In this document: positions 12,068 through 24,235 of the stretch, piece after piece
How the letters are laid out: every line of letters starts with the position of its first letter
Position numbering within the stretch: position 1 is the stretch's first letter
Source of the DNA: Zygnema circumcarinatum
Lineage: Eukaryota > Streptophyta > Zygnematophyceae > Zygnematales > Zygnemataceae
Length of the DNA stretch: 64,000 nt
Assembly: GCA_037447605.1 (NCBI GenBank)
Contig: CM074804.1
Coordinates: 3,141,358 to 3,205,357, forward strand
Direction of reading: 5' to 3'
The notes under the pieces: model-generated
The model's input: only the letters and a program-made list of their open reading frames with translations
What the model was told of the DNA's origin: nothing
Databases searched by the model: none
Program-made: the position numbers and the translations under genes

Positions 12068-15000
12068 TCAGCAGAGACCTGGGAACTCGTCCTCGTCAGC
12101 CGCGAGGAGCAGGCTGGGCAGCATCCCCTTGGCAGCGCCATCATGGGGCAGGAGACTCGGAGTGATGAGAACACGAAAACAGCGCCGAAGTTTGGGCTGA
12201 GAAAAGCTACTTGGCGGCCCTGTGGTGTCGTCCATGACGTCCAGCTCCTGCAAGCGCAACGCAATGCAGCTGAATTGACCGCAATATCAGGGTCAACTGA
12301 AGGTTAGCTGACAAAAATGCATCTCGACTGCTGCACCGGCATGAAAATAGATTGCAAAGCTGATCTGCTTTGCTTGCCAGGAAGGAACTAAAGTGTTGCT
12401 ACCTCTCAAGAGTCAAACAAAAGAGTAACGAGACGTTGAGCCATACCTGATACAATCGACGAATGGACTTCAAGAGTGGTGCATCTTCCTCCGAGCCCTG
12501 CACCTCAGCAAGTGCGAGAGAGGCCAGCCCTGCCTGAAGACGGCGCCGAAGGCCATAGCCAAGTACCACATTGCTTCTGCAAGGTCTCCAATATGCACCA
12601 TAAGACTAGATAGATTCTAGTTTTCTGCCCCTGTGCAAATGACCGCCGGCTTGCCAGATGCCCTCGGTATGTTGAATGGATCTGAAACAAGGCAGAAACA
12701 TACCGAAACGAAATCGCCCCTTTGTCGTACAATGTCGGTGTAGCTGAAATAGCTGTCGATCTGGCACAATTCCCACATCATCATGCAGCATCAGAGTACA
12801 AAATCTAGAATGGAAAGCCAGCGTAAAGGAAACAACAAAGGACCATTGGGTGCTGGATGCTAACAGACACTTAACACAACAATTAAAACCACACTTGCAA
12901 TGCATTGGCATTGCATTGCATTGCATTGGCATGCTTCCTCTTGGCTGTTTCTTAAGTCTGAAACAGCCAAGAGGAAGATGCAGATGTGGCAGATGGGTAT
13001 GTGCCATATGGAAGCTTCGGCAAATGAGAGAAATGTTGCATTCACCTAGCCCTCTCCAACATGACTTCGAACTGCAAAAAACTGCAGTGGTTCGCAAGTA
13101 GCTTGAGCCAGCGCTTATATACATTCCACTGTCGTACAACCTGGAGCCACAGCTTCCTCCCGTCCAATGCCTCCTCTTCGCTAAAACCAATCCCCAGCCG
13201 ACCCATCTTGTCCTGCTCCGTAAGTGTCCACTGCAGATCAATTGCATCCATGGCTCGCCTCTTTCGACCTTCACGTAGAGGAGTAAGCAATCCTCCGACA
13301 TCATTTCTATGCCAACAATTCTGCCTGTCTTCGCAAGGCTTCCCTTCCATAACTCGAGCTGACGTTTCGGTGTCGGCTTTCGCCTCATCATAGCCCACAA
13401 CCTCCTTTCCTTTCTTTCGCACTATGCCAACTGCTCCAACGTTTTTATTGATCTCCAAATTCTCCTTGAATTCAGAACGCAGCAGCTCAGCAATGCGCTC
13501 CGCTCGGTCTGCAAATGCAACTGCAAATGCCTCATAAAGGAGGCTCCAGTTGCAGGCAGTGAGTTTCTTTACGACCTTCTTCATAGTTGCAGAGCTATGT
13601 GTATCCTCCTCTGACAAACTACTACCAGCGTTCCACCATTCGTCAAGTGCTGCACGGACAAACTGGTGTCCCTTCCTCAAGACCAAAAAGCGTTGGCCTA
13701 TGTCATCAGCCAACCGATTGCTCTTATACCAGATGCGCCTGTAAACCCGCACAGAAGTAGCTTATAGGAAGTGTAAGTAGCATGTTAACTCCTAACGATT
13801 GATTGTTCATAGTGGCTGAGTTACAGTTGAATCAGGTAGATTCACTAGCCTATGAGCAAGATCCATTTTGTCTATGTTACTTTTCTTACAACGCTAACAA
13901 TAACTTTGTGCTGATGGATGTGTATCCGGCCACCTTCAACTAACAAAAGCTCAGTGAATCTTTCTCTTCCCTGATTGCTCAGTACAATGTTTTCATTTCG
14001 CATCTACGAGGAGTTTGAGCGATCGTATGCATTCGCTACCTCGAATCATTGTGTTAAAACGTTCTGCCTGGGTCACCAAAAGTAATTTGTGGAAACTGCG
14101 ATCAGTTCTATTTGCTGTTTATCAGTATTCAGTTCCATGTCAGCAAATCAGATAAATTCACGACACCTTGCAATCTTGCAGTGTTCCAAACATCGATTCT
14201 AAAGAGAGCTTGAACCTTCAGCTTACATAGTACCTGGAAAGATTCTGCGGTCGCTCCTTCTCAAGGGGCGAACCACGTTTCAATATAGGCTCCCATAGAT
14301 CCTCCTTACTCGCCAACTGGCGGCATATCTTACTCACAGACCTGTACACATGATGTACACGTTTGCTACATTCACTTCCAATAAATCAAGACGAAGGTCA
14401 AAGTACCAATTGAAATGGAGATGCTTACAGCAACCTCAGTTCCTGAAAACATCTGGAGAAATACTTACAAAACAACTAGAGCCCTGGTCGAATTGAAAAT
14501 GTTCACATTTTTACCTGAAGGAGAAGAGGTCGGCAGCGTTCAACTGACTGAGAATCACTGTAAGAGTCTCCTCTGGCAGCTGGAGCAAAAAAGGTCTGCC
14601 GTTCTTTGGCCCATCTTGCCATAGCGGCCAAGGCGCCTCGTTTCTCTTGCTACTGGAACTGCAGGTGGAGGATGCCTGCTGTGGAATGACAGGCGACGAA
14701 TGCTTTGAAGAAGTCTTGCAAAGGCGCAAGTCCCAGCCCGGGAACAGAAAGGTGAGGTGAGGGGCAGGAGCCAGGGCAGTACCATTTGCAGAGCTTGTAG
14801 ACTTTGCTTCCCTCAAACTGTGTAGACTAGTGGAGCATGGCTTTATGGATTTGGGCCCTTCCATGTCAACATGCCTGTGAAGAATTTGGGGGGCGAAGAG
14901 TGGAGAATCTCCAGAGCCAGCTGCAAAGAGAGCAGCATCAAGAGCCGCTTCTGCTGTTGCCTCGTCGAAGTGATTCTCCTCACTTACAAACGGCATGACA

Positions 15001-15257
15001 TCCCCTGGAGACGCCATGGCATCAGGACAGCCACTTGTCCTGCGGGAAAGCTCTACCCCGCCACGACCTAGTTTGCTGTAGTTGAAAGCGAGATGTGGAT
15101 CTTCAAATACTAAAGCACATTTGCCGCAGTGAGTGCGTTTAGGGTAACAAGTGGCTGCCGCCGTGGCACCAGGAGGGCGGAAAGGGAAGTGCGTCTGTTG
15201 CCTGCGGCTATCACTAAGGCGAGAAGGTACGTGTGTTGGTGAGGTCCATTTGTGCAT
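12068..15257 (-). CDS. F-box protein (putative SCF ubiquitin-ligase adaptor)
   Basis: Exons 15257-14515, 14341-14234, 13738-13046, 12576-12447 and 12247-12068 join in phase to 617 residues plus stop. About 220 poorly conserved residues (Ser/Pro-rich) precede an F-box beginning LPEETLTVILSQL and continuing across the first intron into SVSKICRQLASKEDLWEPIL. This fits the usual Leu-Pro start, the hydrophobic core and the Trp near the end of the motif. F-box domains bind SKP1, while the rest of the protein selects the substrate. The remaining 350 residues (R-RIWYKSNRLADDIGQRF onward, with a conserved-looking WSLLYEAFAVAFADRAERI stretch) show no Kelch, LRR or WD pattern I can recognise. The substrate is therefore unknown. 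The start at 15257 is the first Met of a long open exon; a downstream Met is possible. Confidence 0.78.
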
Positions 15258-17216
15258 AGACTATGCCAGGAAGGCCAGCCATGAAAAGGAAGCAGACAAA
15301 GGAATGGAGGGGACGGTGTTGTGAGGACGCCATGTAGACGAAGTAGGTCCTAGGAGACTACATGGAAGAGGTAGCGATTTGGAGAGAAGGTGTAAAGCGA
15401 GAGATATGGAGGTAAAGGGCCATGTTGCAAGTGAACGTTTGTGACACGGGGAAGCTACATGCCCGGCTTGTTTGAGGGAGGCAATGATATGCTGGGAGGT
15501 TGCATAAAGAGGGGCGGGAGTGAAAGTGGACGTTAAGGCTTCATTTCTTGGAGTTCCAATTGTTTGGAAGGAACAAAATTCCTCTTTAATTTGCGGCCCA
15601 GCAGTGCACGATGGCTACTACTGATGAAAGAAGAGTGCCCTTCAGCTCGTGGATTTTTTAAAGTGAAGTTTTTGCTCTCTGCTCTCAAATGAAGGTGGTG
15701 GGGCCTGTTTGACGACAATAAACCCGTTTGTCGACTGAAATGGAAGCTTTTCATACAAGCTTGCCTCAAGACGGCAGAACTCCCCAGCAAAACATCAAAT
15801 TTGGGAAAGAGCGCAGAGGTTAGTCTCTACAGAGTAAACTCTCTCTTCTGTGCCACCTGTCCCTCAGGTCATGTTATTCCATGGTGATGTTTTCAAATCC
15901 ATTGGTCTAAGGATTTAGATCCCTTGCCTCCCATAGTTTCTGTACATGTCGCGACGTTATATAATTCCCAATAATATGATTTAAAGACCTTCCTTTCTTG
16001 CGGTCAACCACGTCGGGTCTCGTGAAGTTCACTGTAAATGATTTACACGTGCTGTGAATTGAAACGCAATAGCTAGGCTTTTTTTCCATTGTTAAAAATG
16101 TATGATAATGGAAGTTTTCCACCAGCTTGCGCATCTTCCTCTCTCCTTGTCCTTGTCCTCCTCGTCCGATGTGTGCCATGTGGATGAAGACCTTCGGCGG
16201 CCAGTCGTGTCAGAAAGCACGCCACTTGGGCCTATACGCCAGGCAGCAGGTTTTTCAGGGCCAAGGCAATCATTTGAAGTGGCTGAAGATGACAGCAAGC
16301 CTCAGCTGCGCGATCATGTATCCATACTTATGTTCCAAGTGAAGGAATTTGAACAGCAAGATAATGACGTTTTTTTGAAGCTGTGCATGGCGGTTTCGTT
16401 GGTGAAACTATTTTGCTTTTCTTATTAAATTTGCAAGTTTTTTGGGTTTTTAGGGTTTTGGCTAAAGGCTGGGTGAAGACTGGAAGTCAATTTTAACAGT
16501 TTTTTCTCTTACTAGTGCACGGTGCAAACCCTTAACTTCGTTGCAGCTCTCATCCCCAGACTCTGTTGAAACAGAGCATGTCCTTTTGCGACCCCCTCCA
16601 TACAAATGACGAGTTAGTGAATGTTTGAAACATGCTCCGGAATAGAAAGCTCGTCTGATGAAGGTCACGAGTGTTATGAAGACGGGGCCGTCACGGAGGT
16701 ATGTTTCGAGTACATCCTTTCTTGTTACTAAAAAACAACCGTGAAATGACCGGTTGTGATGCGCTCTACAGTTTGGGTCCACAAGCTTCAAATTTCTGAT
16801 GCAGCATTTGATGGGTTTGTCCAGGAACGCGATTAGGAGGTCCTCGGAGTGAGTATTGTGCCAACGAGCGTTTACGAGTCAGCTAGGATCTGGAGTCTGG
16901 GATGAAGAATCAGCATATCGTTTGCGAAGGGGCGTTGTGAGGATTCGCCTGAGGACACAAAAACAATATTATTTCAACGTATGTCGAGAATTATTTTTTT
17001 AATTAAAAGTCTGTGTCATTCACATGTCACGTCTGCAGTAGAGAGTGGCTACAGTTTTCATGGGAGAGAGTTACATACTTCAAAAGTTCTACACATAATA
17101 TACAAGGGGCTGACGGTACCCTCTCCTGAACCCTTTAATTACCCCCCGTATATAGAGTAGTCACCGGAGAGAGTGCAACCAGCTCGAATGGGAAACCTAC
17201 ACTTAGTGATTGGTCC
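15258..17216. other. Intergenic region between F-box and Hsp20-like genes
   Basis: Both neighbours are transcribed leftwards, so this is the F-box 5' flank plus the Hsp20-like 3' flank. Short open frames exist (15533-15790 -, 16102-16428 +, 16462-16791 -), but none shows a recognisable domain or phase-consistent exon partners. I call no gene here. Confidence 0.45.
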
Positions 17217-19094
17217 TTACTTGAGAAATGAAATGCACAACACACCGTCCCTGCAGCAAAACAGGTCCGTTGTCAGCACCTTAGTGGTCTGACTTCACCC
17301 TTGATGGAATGACGGGCCACCTACAAGCCCATCGACTCTAAAACTAACAATGAAACTTGATGAAGAATTAGGTCAATAAATCTCAGGTTACGGCCTAGCT
17401 CAGCCAAGCATCGTAAGTCCGGAAAATAGTGCGGAGATAAAACAAAAGAAACAGCATAAACCATTCTGAGTGAGGATACAAAAAGTAAAGACGTCACTTA
17501 CTCTATATACGCTTCGGCGCCCTTTCCTTCTATCATCCCAGGCAGTTGCCAAATGCCCTGATATGGACCCATCACTCTCTCCCGACAGTGATATACAGTC
17601 TCTTTGCTATCCTTCTCCAGTCTTTCTCCGCTCACCATGAGTCTGTAACCACACCTCTCTTCGTCTGTACGGTCTTAGGAGTAGCCATCAGACATTATTT
17701 AAAGTGAAGCCATACGCGAGGCAAGGATACTAAGACTTTTTTTGGCCCAACCTGTGATAATGAGCTATCTTGATTGCAGACTGTGTGATTTACAGTGCAA
17801 CTTACCGTCTGCCATGAATCTCTACTCGGACACTTTCCGGGCTGATGCCAGGCAGATCAATGGCGATGAAGTACTTCGAATTGAACTCCACAACACTCAT
17901 GCGGGGCACCCAAGCATCACCTGTACGCAATTACAGCAATTCTCATGTCAAAAACCCCTACCTTGGCGCAGAAGGCCAAAGACATGGAAACATAAGCGTT
18001 CAGGCAATATTAACAGGCCATTCACAGTTTGGCGTATCAACAGCATAGCTACAGCTAGCTTAAAATCGAAGGCCAGAGGAGATCAGAGCCTTACTTGATT
18101 CTCCTGCCGATGAACAGCATGGTCGGGCAAAATAAGAGGGCCTTTCCAAAGCAGCGACAATGTCTCCAGGGGAGCGTTCTGCCGAATTACTAGAAAGACA
18201 GGCTGTACAACTGCAACAACTCTGATTCGAGGGTTTGGCGAACAGGGGTGAACCACTTTGCGGTTGTCCACCTCCACCTCCTAACTGTGAAGGTGCGACC
18301 TCCATGACTGACACACACGCTGATTTGCATGGAGCCCCAGTCCCAACGACTGTCTCCTGCCTCTGCAAAATAATTGAAATGATCCCCACCGTAAATTACA
18401 CAGCGGAGATACGAGGAACAAAACCACATAACCCATCCCTTCAAAAGAAAAGAACACCTCCAGCAAGAGTGGAAAATCCCAAAGCCAGGTGCAGGGACTG
18501 TCAGAAATAACGATAACCTCTCGACATTATCAACGAGAAAGACAACGCAAAGAGAAAACTGAGCGAATTGAAGAACTTCGCACCTCACGAGTTCCTATCT
18601 CGCTGCAGCAGCGACCAAATGCTGGGCCACCTTCTGAAGTAGGCCGTCCGAACAAGACTCGATTGTCCCGACGTGGTCCTGCCATGCCATGGCCAAACAT
18701 GCTACTGCAGGGCTGCAAGGAAGAGCGCAAATAAAATCAGCATTCAAGGTTAACAGCCACCAGACAGAAGCAGCTAGGCGTCATTCAACAATATCCATGC
18801 AAACAATAATGAGAACGCCACCTGCAAGATATCTTTGCAGCAGTCATTAACAGACAATTTCTAAACATAAAACCTCCGAATTTTATGAATTCAACAAGAA
18901 ATCCAGGTTTCCGTGCAATCCCGTTCCCTCAAAATGACGAGCTGCCATCAATTCATTTTACAAGGACCGAGACGTACCTCAAAATCCATACCCGGCCGAA
19001 ACTGAACGGGACTACCTAGAATATGCGCAGCCAGCACGCCGAATCTTCTTCCAGCCACCATGGATGCTGCCGGAGCCATGCAGCCGTCCGTCAT
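17217..19094 (-). CDS. Hsp20-like (alpha-crystallin domain) protein
   Basis: Exons 19094-18978, 18712-18584, 18362-18095, 17920-17806, 17642-17502 and 17250-17217 join in phase to 267 residues plus stop. The last 100 residues form an alpha-crystallin domain: WVPRMSVVEF, KYFIAIDLPGISPESVRVEI, LMVSGER, a GIWQLPG beta strand and the closing DGVLCISFLK, which corresponds to the DGVLTVTLPK strand of small heat-shock proteins. The 160 residues before the domain are not a typical small-HSP arm; they include a Gly-rich run and a Cys cluster (SCCSCTAC). No I-x-I tail follows the domain, because the protein stops at the last strand. This resembles plant orphan ACD proteins more than class I-III cytosolic HSPs. 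The role is unknown. The gene is head-to-head with ATG3. Confidence 0.82.
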
Positions 19095-19287
19095 AGCTCC
19101 CTCCCGCCCTTTGCTCATCCCAATCCTCAGCGAAGCAATTTGCACCCTTGAGCTTCCTATTCCATGGCAGCTACGCGTCCACACCCCCCCCACTCCCCCC
19201 CGCTAATGTCACACGTGCCTCCCTGTCCCAGGGGATATTTCCGTACCCGTACAAGTTCGAGCGTACGGCACCGTACAAGCTTACGTA

Positions 19288-19570
19288 CGTACAGTACCGC
19301 CCGTAATATTTTCCACCCTCATAGGAGTCAGACCTTGACCATCGCTTACGAAATTCCCGAATTCCTTCTACTAAAAGTCACTTCTTTCGTGTACGAATTC
19401 CGGGTCGGGATCCGCGGCTCCGCCGAGCCCAGCCGTACCGAAATGCGTACCTAGCCAATGCTTAATTCGCCCGACAGGCTTACGAAATTCATTTGGCGAT
19501 GGTCAAGGTCTGACTCCCCCTAATATATTTGCCGAAACCATGGCGAAAATATTAGGGGGGGTACTGTACG
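19288..19570. mobile_element. Fold-back, MITE-like element
   Basis: The left arm (19288-19347) and the reverse complement of the right arm (19570 back to about 19495) share, in the same order, CGTACAGTACC, TAATATTTTC and GGAGTCAGACCTTGACCATCGC. The arms flank about 150 bp with no coding capacity. The 22-bp inner box (19323-19345 versus 19496-19518) is an essentially perfect inverted repeat. No target-site duplication could be settled because the flanks are themselves GTAC-rich. Confidence 0.65.
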
Positions 19571-19876
19571 GCATTCGACCTAGTATGTACGGAAAACAGG
19601 AACTGGCGCATGTAACGGTCTGGTTAACGGTAATTGAGTGTATCCGGTATATGGAAAATTGAGGACAGTTTTTGTGAAATATTTCATGTCGGAACTGCGA
19701 AGTGTAACTGTAACTTTTCTATGGAACTGTACGCTTCCATGGGCTGGAATTTTGACCAAGATCGTTTGCTGTACGGATGATCGTCTGTACGTCGTGTCGA
19801 GACGGAAAGGGTTCCAAAAAGGCGGAGGGCCGAACGGGTGTTGACGCAGGAAGCAAGGCTTCAAATACGGTGGGCA

Positions 19877-19929
19877 GGAGGGAGGGGAGGGGAGGGGAGG
19901 GGAGGGAGGGAGGGAGGGAGGGAGGGAGA
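19877..19929 (+). repeat. G-rich tract in presumed ATG3 5' leader
   Basis: The tract has consecutive GGGAG/GGGG/GGGA runs with at least eight G-tracts of three or more, ending 29 bp before the ATG3 start codon. It could form a G-quadruplex in DNA or RNA if transcribed. Confidence 0.8.
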
Positions 19930-19958
19930 GGTGCGGGCCGTCAAGGGCGGAGGAGACC

Positions 19959-22784
19959 ATGGATGACGTCAAGCACAGACTGCATGAAGCTTTCAAGAGC
20001 ACCATGGAGCTTGTCACTCCTGCGCGGAGCGTCACAGCCTTCCGAGAAAAGGGCGTACTCACGCCGGATGAGTTTGTGCTGGCCGGGGACAATTTAGTTG
20101 AGAAATGCCCGACTTGGTCATGGTATGTGGATTATTCAGGGCTTTTGTTCACTGCATGAACTTTTTTTCGCGTCAGATATTATTTTTTGAGCTATTTATT
20201 TGGATTTTGCATCTGACGGCTGGTTTGTTTGCAGGGAAAGTGGAGATCCAGGACGACGGAAGTCATACCTTCCTGCTGACAAGCAGTATCTGATAACTCG
20301 GAATGGTAAGTTTCAAACTCCTGGAGAGATGTGTGTTCGTGGAGTCGTCTACCATCAGGAAGCGGCATGATCACCTTTTGTGGTCTTAAAGTAACTGGCT
20401 GAAGCTTCATTCGGGAACCCGGAGTTTGGTTTCTTCTATTGTGCGTCTTACTTTCACGTTCCAATAATTTGTTTTCTGCAGATTCTTATCAGTTATAGGT
20501 TTGTGCTGCATTTCACTACTCGCAAAACGGGCCTTCGGAAGTTTGTCTAGTTAAACTCAGCGGTTAGCCAAATTGTAATGATGCTCGCAATTCAACGTTA
20601 TTGAAGAGCTTTCATCTTTCGTAGCAGCAGAATGCAATGGGTGCAAGGGGAGGCAGTGCCGTGCCTGCGCAGAGCTGGAGCTTTAGGGGACGCCTATAGT
20701 GGTGAAGGAGAGCTTGTGGTGGATGCGGAGTCGGACGAAGGCTGGTTGGCGACTCACGGAGTTGATGCAGGTTTGCGTTCAATAGCTTGACCTTCAGTGG
20801 ACAATTTTCTCTCAGTTGTCGTCATATTAGGGACGGTGTTTGGGAATTTAATTTGCTTTCTGGAGTGGCGCTACAAGCATGCAGACGCAACTGGGCGTGA
20901 AGAAGAGGTCCCATCGATGGATGCTGCGGAAATGGCTGGAAGTGAGGATGATGACAGAGACGTACCGGACATGGACGGCTTTGAAGATGAAGCTGAGGCA
21001 GATGTGGTAAGTGGGGTTAGACCTTCACTGAAGTGTAGGGGGCAAGGCATGGATGTATTGCGTCAAACTTTTCGTTTTATTTCATCAAACCTTTCTGTTT
21101 TGTAGCTGAAGATTTGGTTTACGGGCGTGGTCGGAACGTCCGTTGGTGTATGATGTGGGGAAAGGGGGGAGGATCAGCTTGAATTTCTGTTTTTCTGCTG
21201 CCTACTTCGGATAGCTGGTCTTCTCGTTTGTGGAAGCCTTTTGTGTGAAAGTGCAATGCTCTTTTAGATTCGTCGCTGAATCGTTTAAATAGACACATCA
21301 ATTGTGTGTCTTTTGAGGATTGTATTTTGTTGCATTGATAGAGAAGCTTTGCATGCCTTTACCAGGTGGTTGAAGTCCATGCACCTGCGGGGTCATGGCG
21401 TAAAGGAGGGGAAGGTGAGGTCGATTTTAAACGCTAGCATGCTGAGGTGGTGTCGTGGGAACAGGCAACCTTGCATAGCACCTACCTAGTGGCACGAGAG
21501 CCGGACGATAACAACATTCTTCGCACAAGGACTTATGATCTCACGATCACGTAGGTGGCCTATACTCTGGGGTTACGTTGGATTGATGGAAGATGGCTTT
21601 TGTACATGCCCTTGCTAATCATGTGTAGCAGTACAACAACCAATGTTCTAAAGATGAAGACGAATATTTCTCATGTAGACTTGGTTTGGCCAATCCAGGT
21701 ACGACAAATATTATCAAACGCCTCGTGTTTGGCTATTTGGTTATGACGAGGTATGATTACTGGAGCCTTTACTTTTGTTTCTCGCAAGTTCCTATCGCTA
21801 AGCAAGTGACTGCTATTCAATAGATGTGCCATTGAAGCTTTTCGCCTCTTCACTCTTTCTGTGAGGCACCGTGTACGGATTTGTATGTCCTACACTGTGG
21901 CCGCTTTGCTTCTCATTGCATCGATTGGTTGGTTGCTGGTCGAGCATGAGTAGTATCGGCAACATCTAGCAGCGGAACAGGTGTTTGAGGACGTTAGTCA
22001 AGACCACGCCAAAAAAACTGTGAGTTTGCACGGAGGCCTATGTTGTGAACCTCTTACTTTTCGAAATTGTGGACAGCGACCCTGTCTATTGATGTGTAGG
22101 TTGTATCTCGACTACTATATCTTGATTGTGTGGCTATCATGAATTTTCGGCTCATTTTTCTGAGTTACCATTGCTTCGTAATTTAAAGATCTAGCATTTG
22201 GAACGTGCTCTCCTTGTCAATGCAACTGAATTCTTATGTTCTATTGTATATTGCGAAGATAATGTTTTTCAGTTTCGTCAATAAAGAGGTCATCCAAGAT
22301 TCAGACATTTTTTGCTTAGCCTAGTGGCAACAGTCTAAATGTGACGGGCTCTGTCTGGTGTGAATAAGGAATTTATCTATCATCTGCTATTGGCTTATCT
22401 TGCAGGTTACCATTGATGACCATCCACACCTCTCCGGCAAGTTTGCTTCGGTGCACCCATGTCGCCATTCCCTGGTGATGAAGAAGATTCTGGGAGAACT
22501 GGCAGCAAGAGGCGGGGAGCCCCGTATAGACCAGTTAAGTGCATTGACATAGAACTTTCCTTAGTCTCCTCAGTATGCGACGTTGCCGCACTTGGTTGCA
22601 GAATTTGAATGAATTCCATATTTGGAATTCGAAATTCGCCAAAAAATTCGGAAGGTGTTGGCTAACTGACTGGCTTTGTTGCTGCAGGTACCTGTTCATT
22701 TTCCTCAAATTTATCGCGTCAATTGTCCCTACAATTGAATACGATTACACTGTGGAGTTTGCGCTTGGACCTTCACAAAGCTGA
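19959..22784 (+). CDS. ATG3: Autophagy E2-like conjugating enzyme ATG3
   Basis: Exons 19959-20122, 20235-20305, 20657-20770, 20885-21006, 21447-21550, 21699-21750, 21954-22019, 22406-22533 and 22688-22784 join in phase to 305 residues plus stop, close to the usual plant length of about 313. The N-terminus ([18 protein letters not shown]), [52 protein letters not shown] and [13 protein letters not shown] are typical. The catalytic cysteine is in [13 protein letters not shown] (exon 8). ATG3 takes ATG8 from the E1 ATG7 and transfers it to phosphatidylethanolamine on the growing autophagosome membrane. The acidic flexible region (exon 4) is present but short. The 3' splice site of exon 5 could also be at 21465, removing six residues. 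A G-rich tract sits about 30-80 bp upstream of the start codon. Confidence 0.95.
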
Positions 22785-24235
22785 CAGCCTTTTTGCATCG
22801 TTAATTTCTGTACAGTTTAAATTTTTTGAAAGGGCTTCCAGCACTGATTTTATAGCAGGGATAGTATCAGCAATTAGTGGGTTCTGTACAGAGGGTATGT
22901 AAGCAGGGTTACAATGGGGGACTGCACAAAGTCTTGATGGGCCGATTGTATCACGTATGGATAAAGGCACCTTCTCAGATTGGAAGCTGTTGGTCTTTCC
23001 ATGCGCCCATCCATGTGGTTGACATGAGTTACTTTGAGGCCTGCAGAGCGCACGTTATGTAGCTGTTACAGGTGAAACTTTGGCTGGAGACTTTTGCTCT
23101 CCTCAAGCAAATTTAGCTGAGTTGCTTTATTCAGTTTTTTTGGCCTTAAAGTATCATGCGATGGAGAAATGATGAGCAATAAGATACGTGATGGATGGAT
23201 TGCGAGCGTCTTATATGGGGGTGGAATTCGGCCTTTCTATTGAGTATGTCGTTTCCTTTCGTGTCCGCTATTCCACCTTTTCTTGGGGCAGTGAAGTCTC
23301 AAGTAGAAATGTCTTGTAGTTTTACCATTGATGGTGAGATGCACTCCTGCATGTGCGGCTCAAAGAAAAATAGATTGACTAGCCAACGCACGGTGGAGTG
23401 TTTGGTGTGCAACGTATTGGAGAAGCACAAAGCCCTAGCGCCTAGCCCTAGCCCCTAGCCCTAGCCCCTAGCCCCAGCCCTAGCCCTAGCCCTAGCCCTA
23501 CCAGGCTCCAACAATCCAACCTCGGCCTCGTCCCCCGCCGTACAGTTCATCGAGATACAGTCGTACGGTCGAGTCAACAGTCTCGGCCGTACGGGTATGT
23601 ACGTCCACCGTACAAGCGCGATTCGGCTCGACGCCCGAGAGCGCGCCACGTCATTTCGCGACTCTCACGCGAGCAGATCTTTGTGTCGCCTCATTCCCGT
23701 TCACACTGATGCGTCGTTTCCGAAAAAGTGGCTTGGGAAAACCCGGATCGACGCATTCACAAGGGAAAAAACTCCGGCTGGTATTTGAATTGGAGGCGTT
23801 CACACGAGGCAGGCAGCGTTCGAGGACTTCCAGATTGTTGTCCAGCGAGGGGGGTGCCTGGCCGTACGGCGCGCGGGCATGGCGAGGCCGAGAGATGGCG
23901 CAGAAGGAGAGGGGGAGGGAGTGAAGAGCGAAACGCGCGTGCCTGCCTTCCTGCGTGCGTGCCTGCAGCAGGAAACGACCTCGCGCGCAGAGTCGTCGGG
24001 ATAACGCGCGAAGCGCTGCTTGCTCGGGCGCCTCTGCGTCCTCGCAATCGTTAGAGAGGACAACAGGAGGGAGAGTTGGAGGGAGGGGGAGAGGGAGGGC
24101 GAGAGGGAGCGAGGGAGAGGGGGGGGAAAGGAGGTGAAGCAGTGGGCAGGCGGTGAAAAGAAGGCGGGAGTGCGGCGTTTTTTTGTGATTTGAGCGTCTC
24201 TGGAGGTGGAGAAGGCATGCGTTTGTGCGAGCAGG
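22785..24235. promoter_or_regulatory. Intergenic region and ERF promoter/leader
   Basis: The first part is the ATG3 3' flank. From 23440 it contains a telomere-like CCCTAG tract, then a cluster of GTAC-core sites (23535-23615, 23860), then a purine-rich G-tract block (24066-24130) about 100 bp before the ERF start codon. No additional gene is supported; open frames between 23650 and 24360 follow GC-rich composition. Confidence 0.55.
23433..23500 (+). repeat. Telomere-like (CCCTAG)n interstitial tract
   Basis: This is a run of CCCTAG hexamers with occasional extra C or G, about ten units, read as CTAGGG on the other strand. It differs from the CCCTAAA plant telomere heptamer and is flanked by ordinary sequence. 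Confidence 0.8.

Larger units (their letters stand above)
19095..19958. promoter_or_regulatory. Divergent promoter region Hsp20-like / ATG3
   Basis: The 864 bp between two divergent start codons hold several GTAC-core palindromes (19225-19300, 19566, 19755-19795) and a fold-back element (19288-19570). A (GGGAG/GGGA)n G-rich tract at 19877-19929 lies in the presumed ATG3 leader. Confidence 0.6.

Noticed and set aside
16102-16428. A 108-residue plus-strand frame (DVCHVDEDLRRP)
   Set aside because: Partly hydrophilic and gene-like, but no recognisable family, no phase-consistent neighbouring exon, and an overlapping frame on the other strand.
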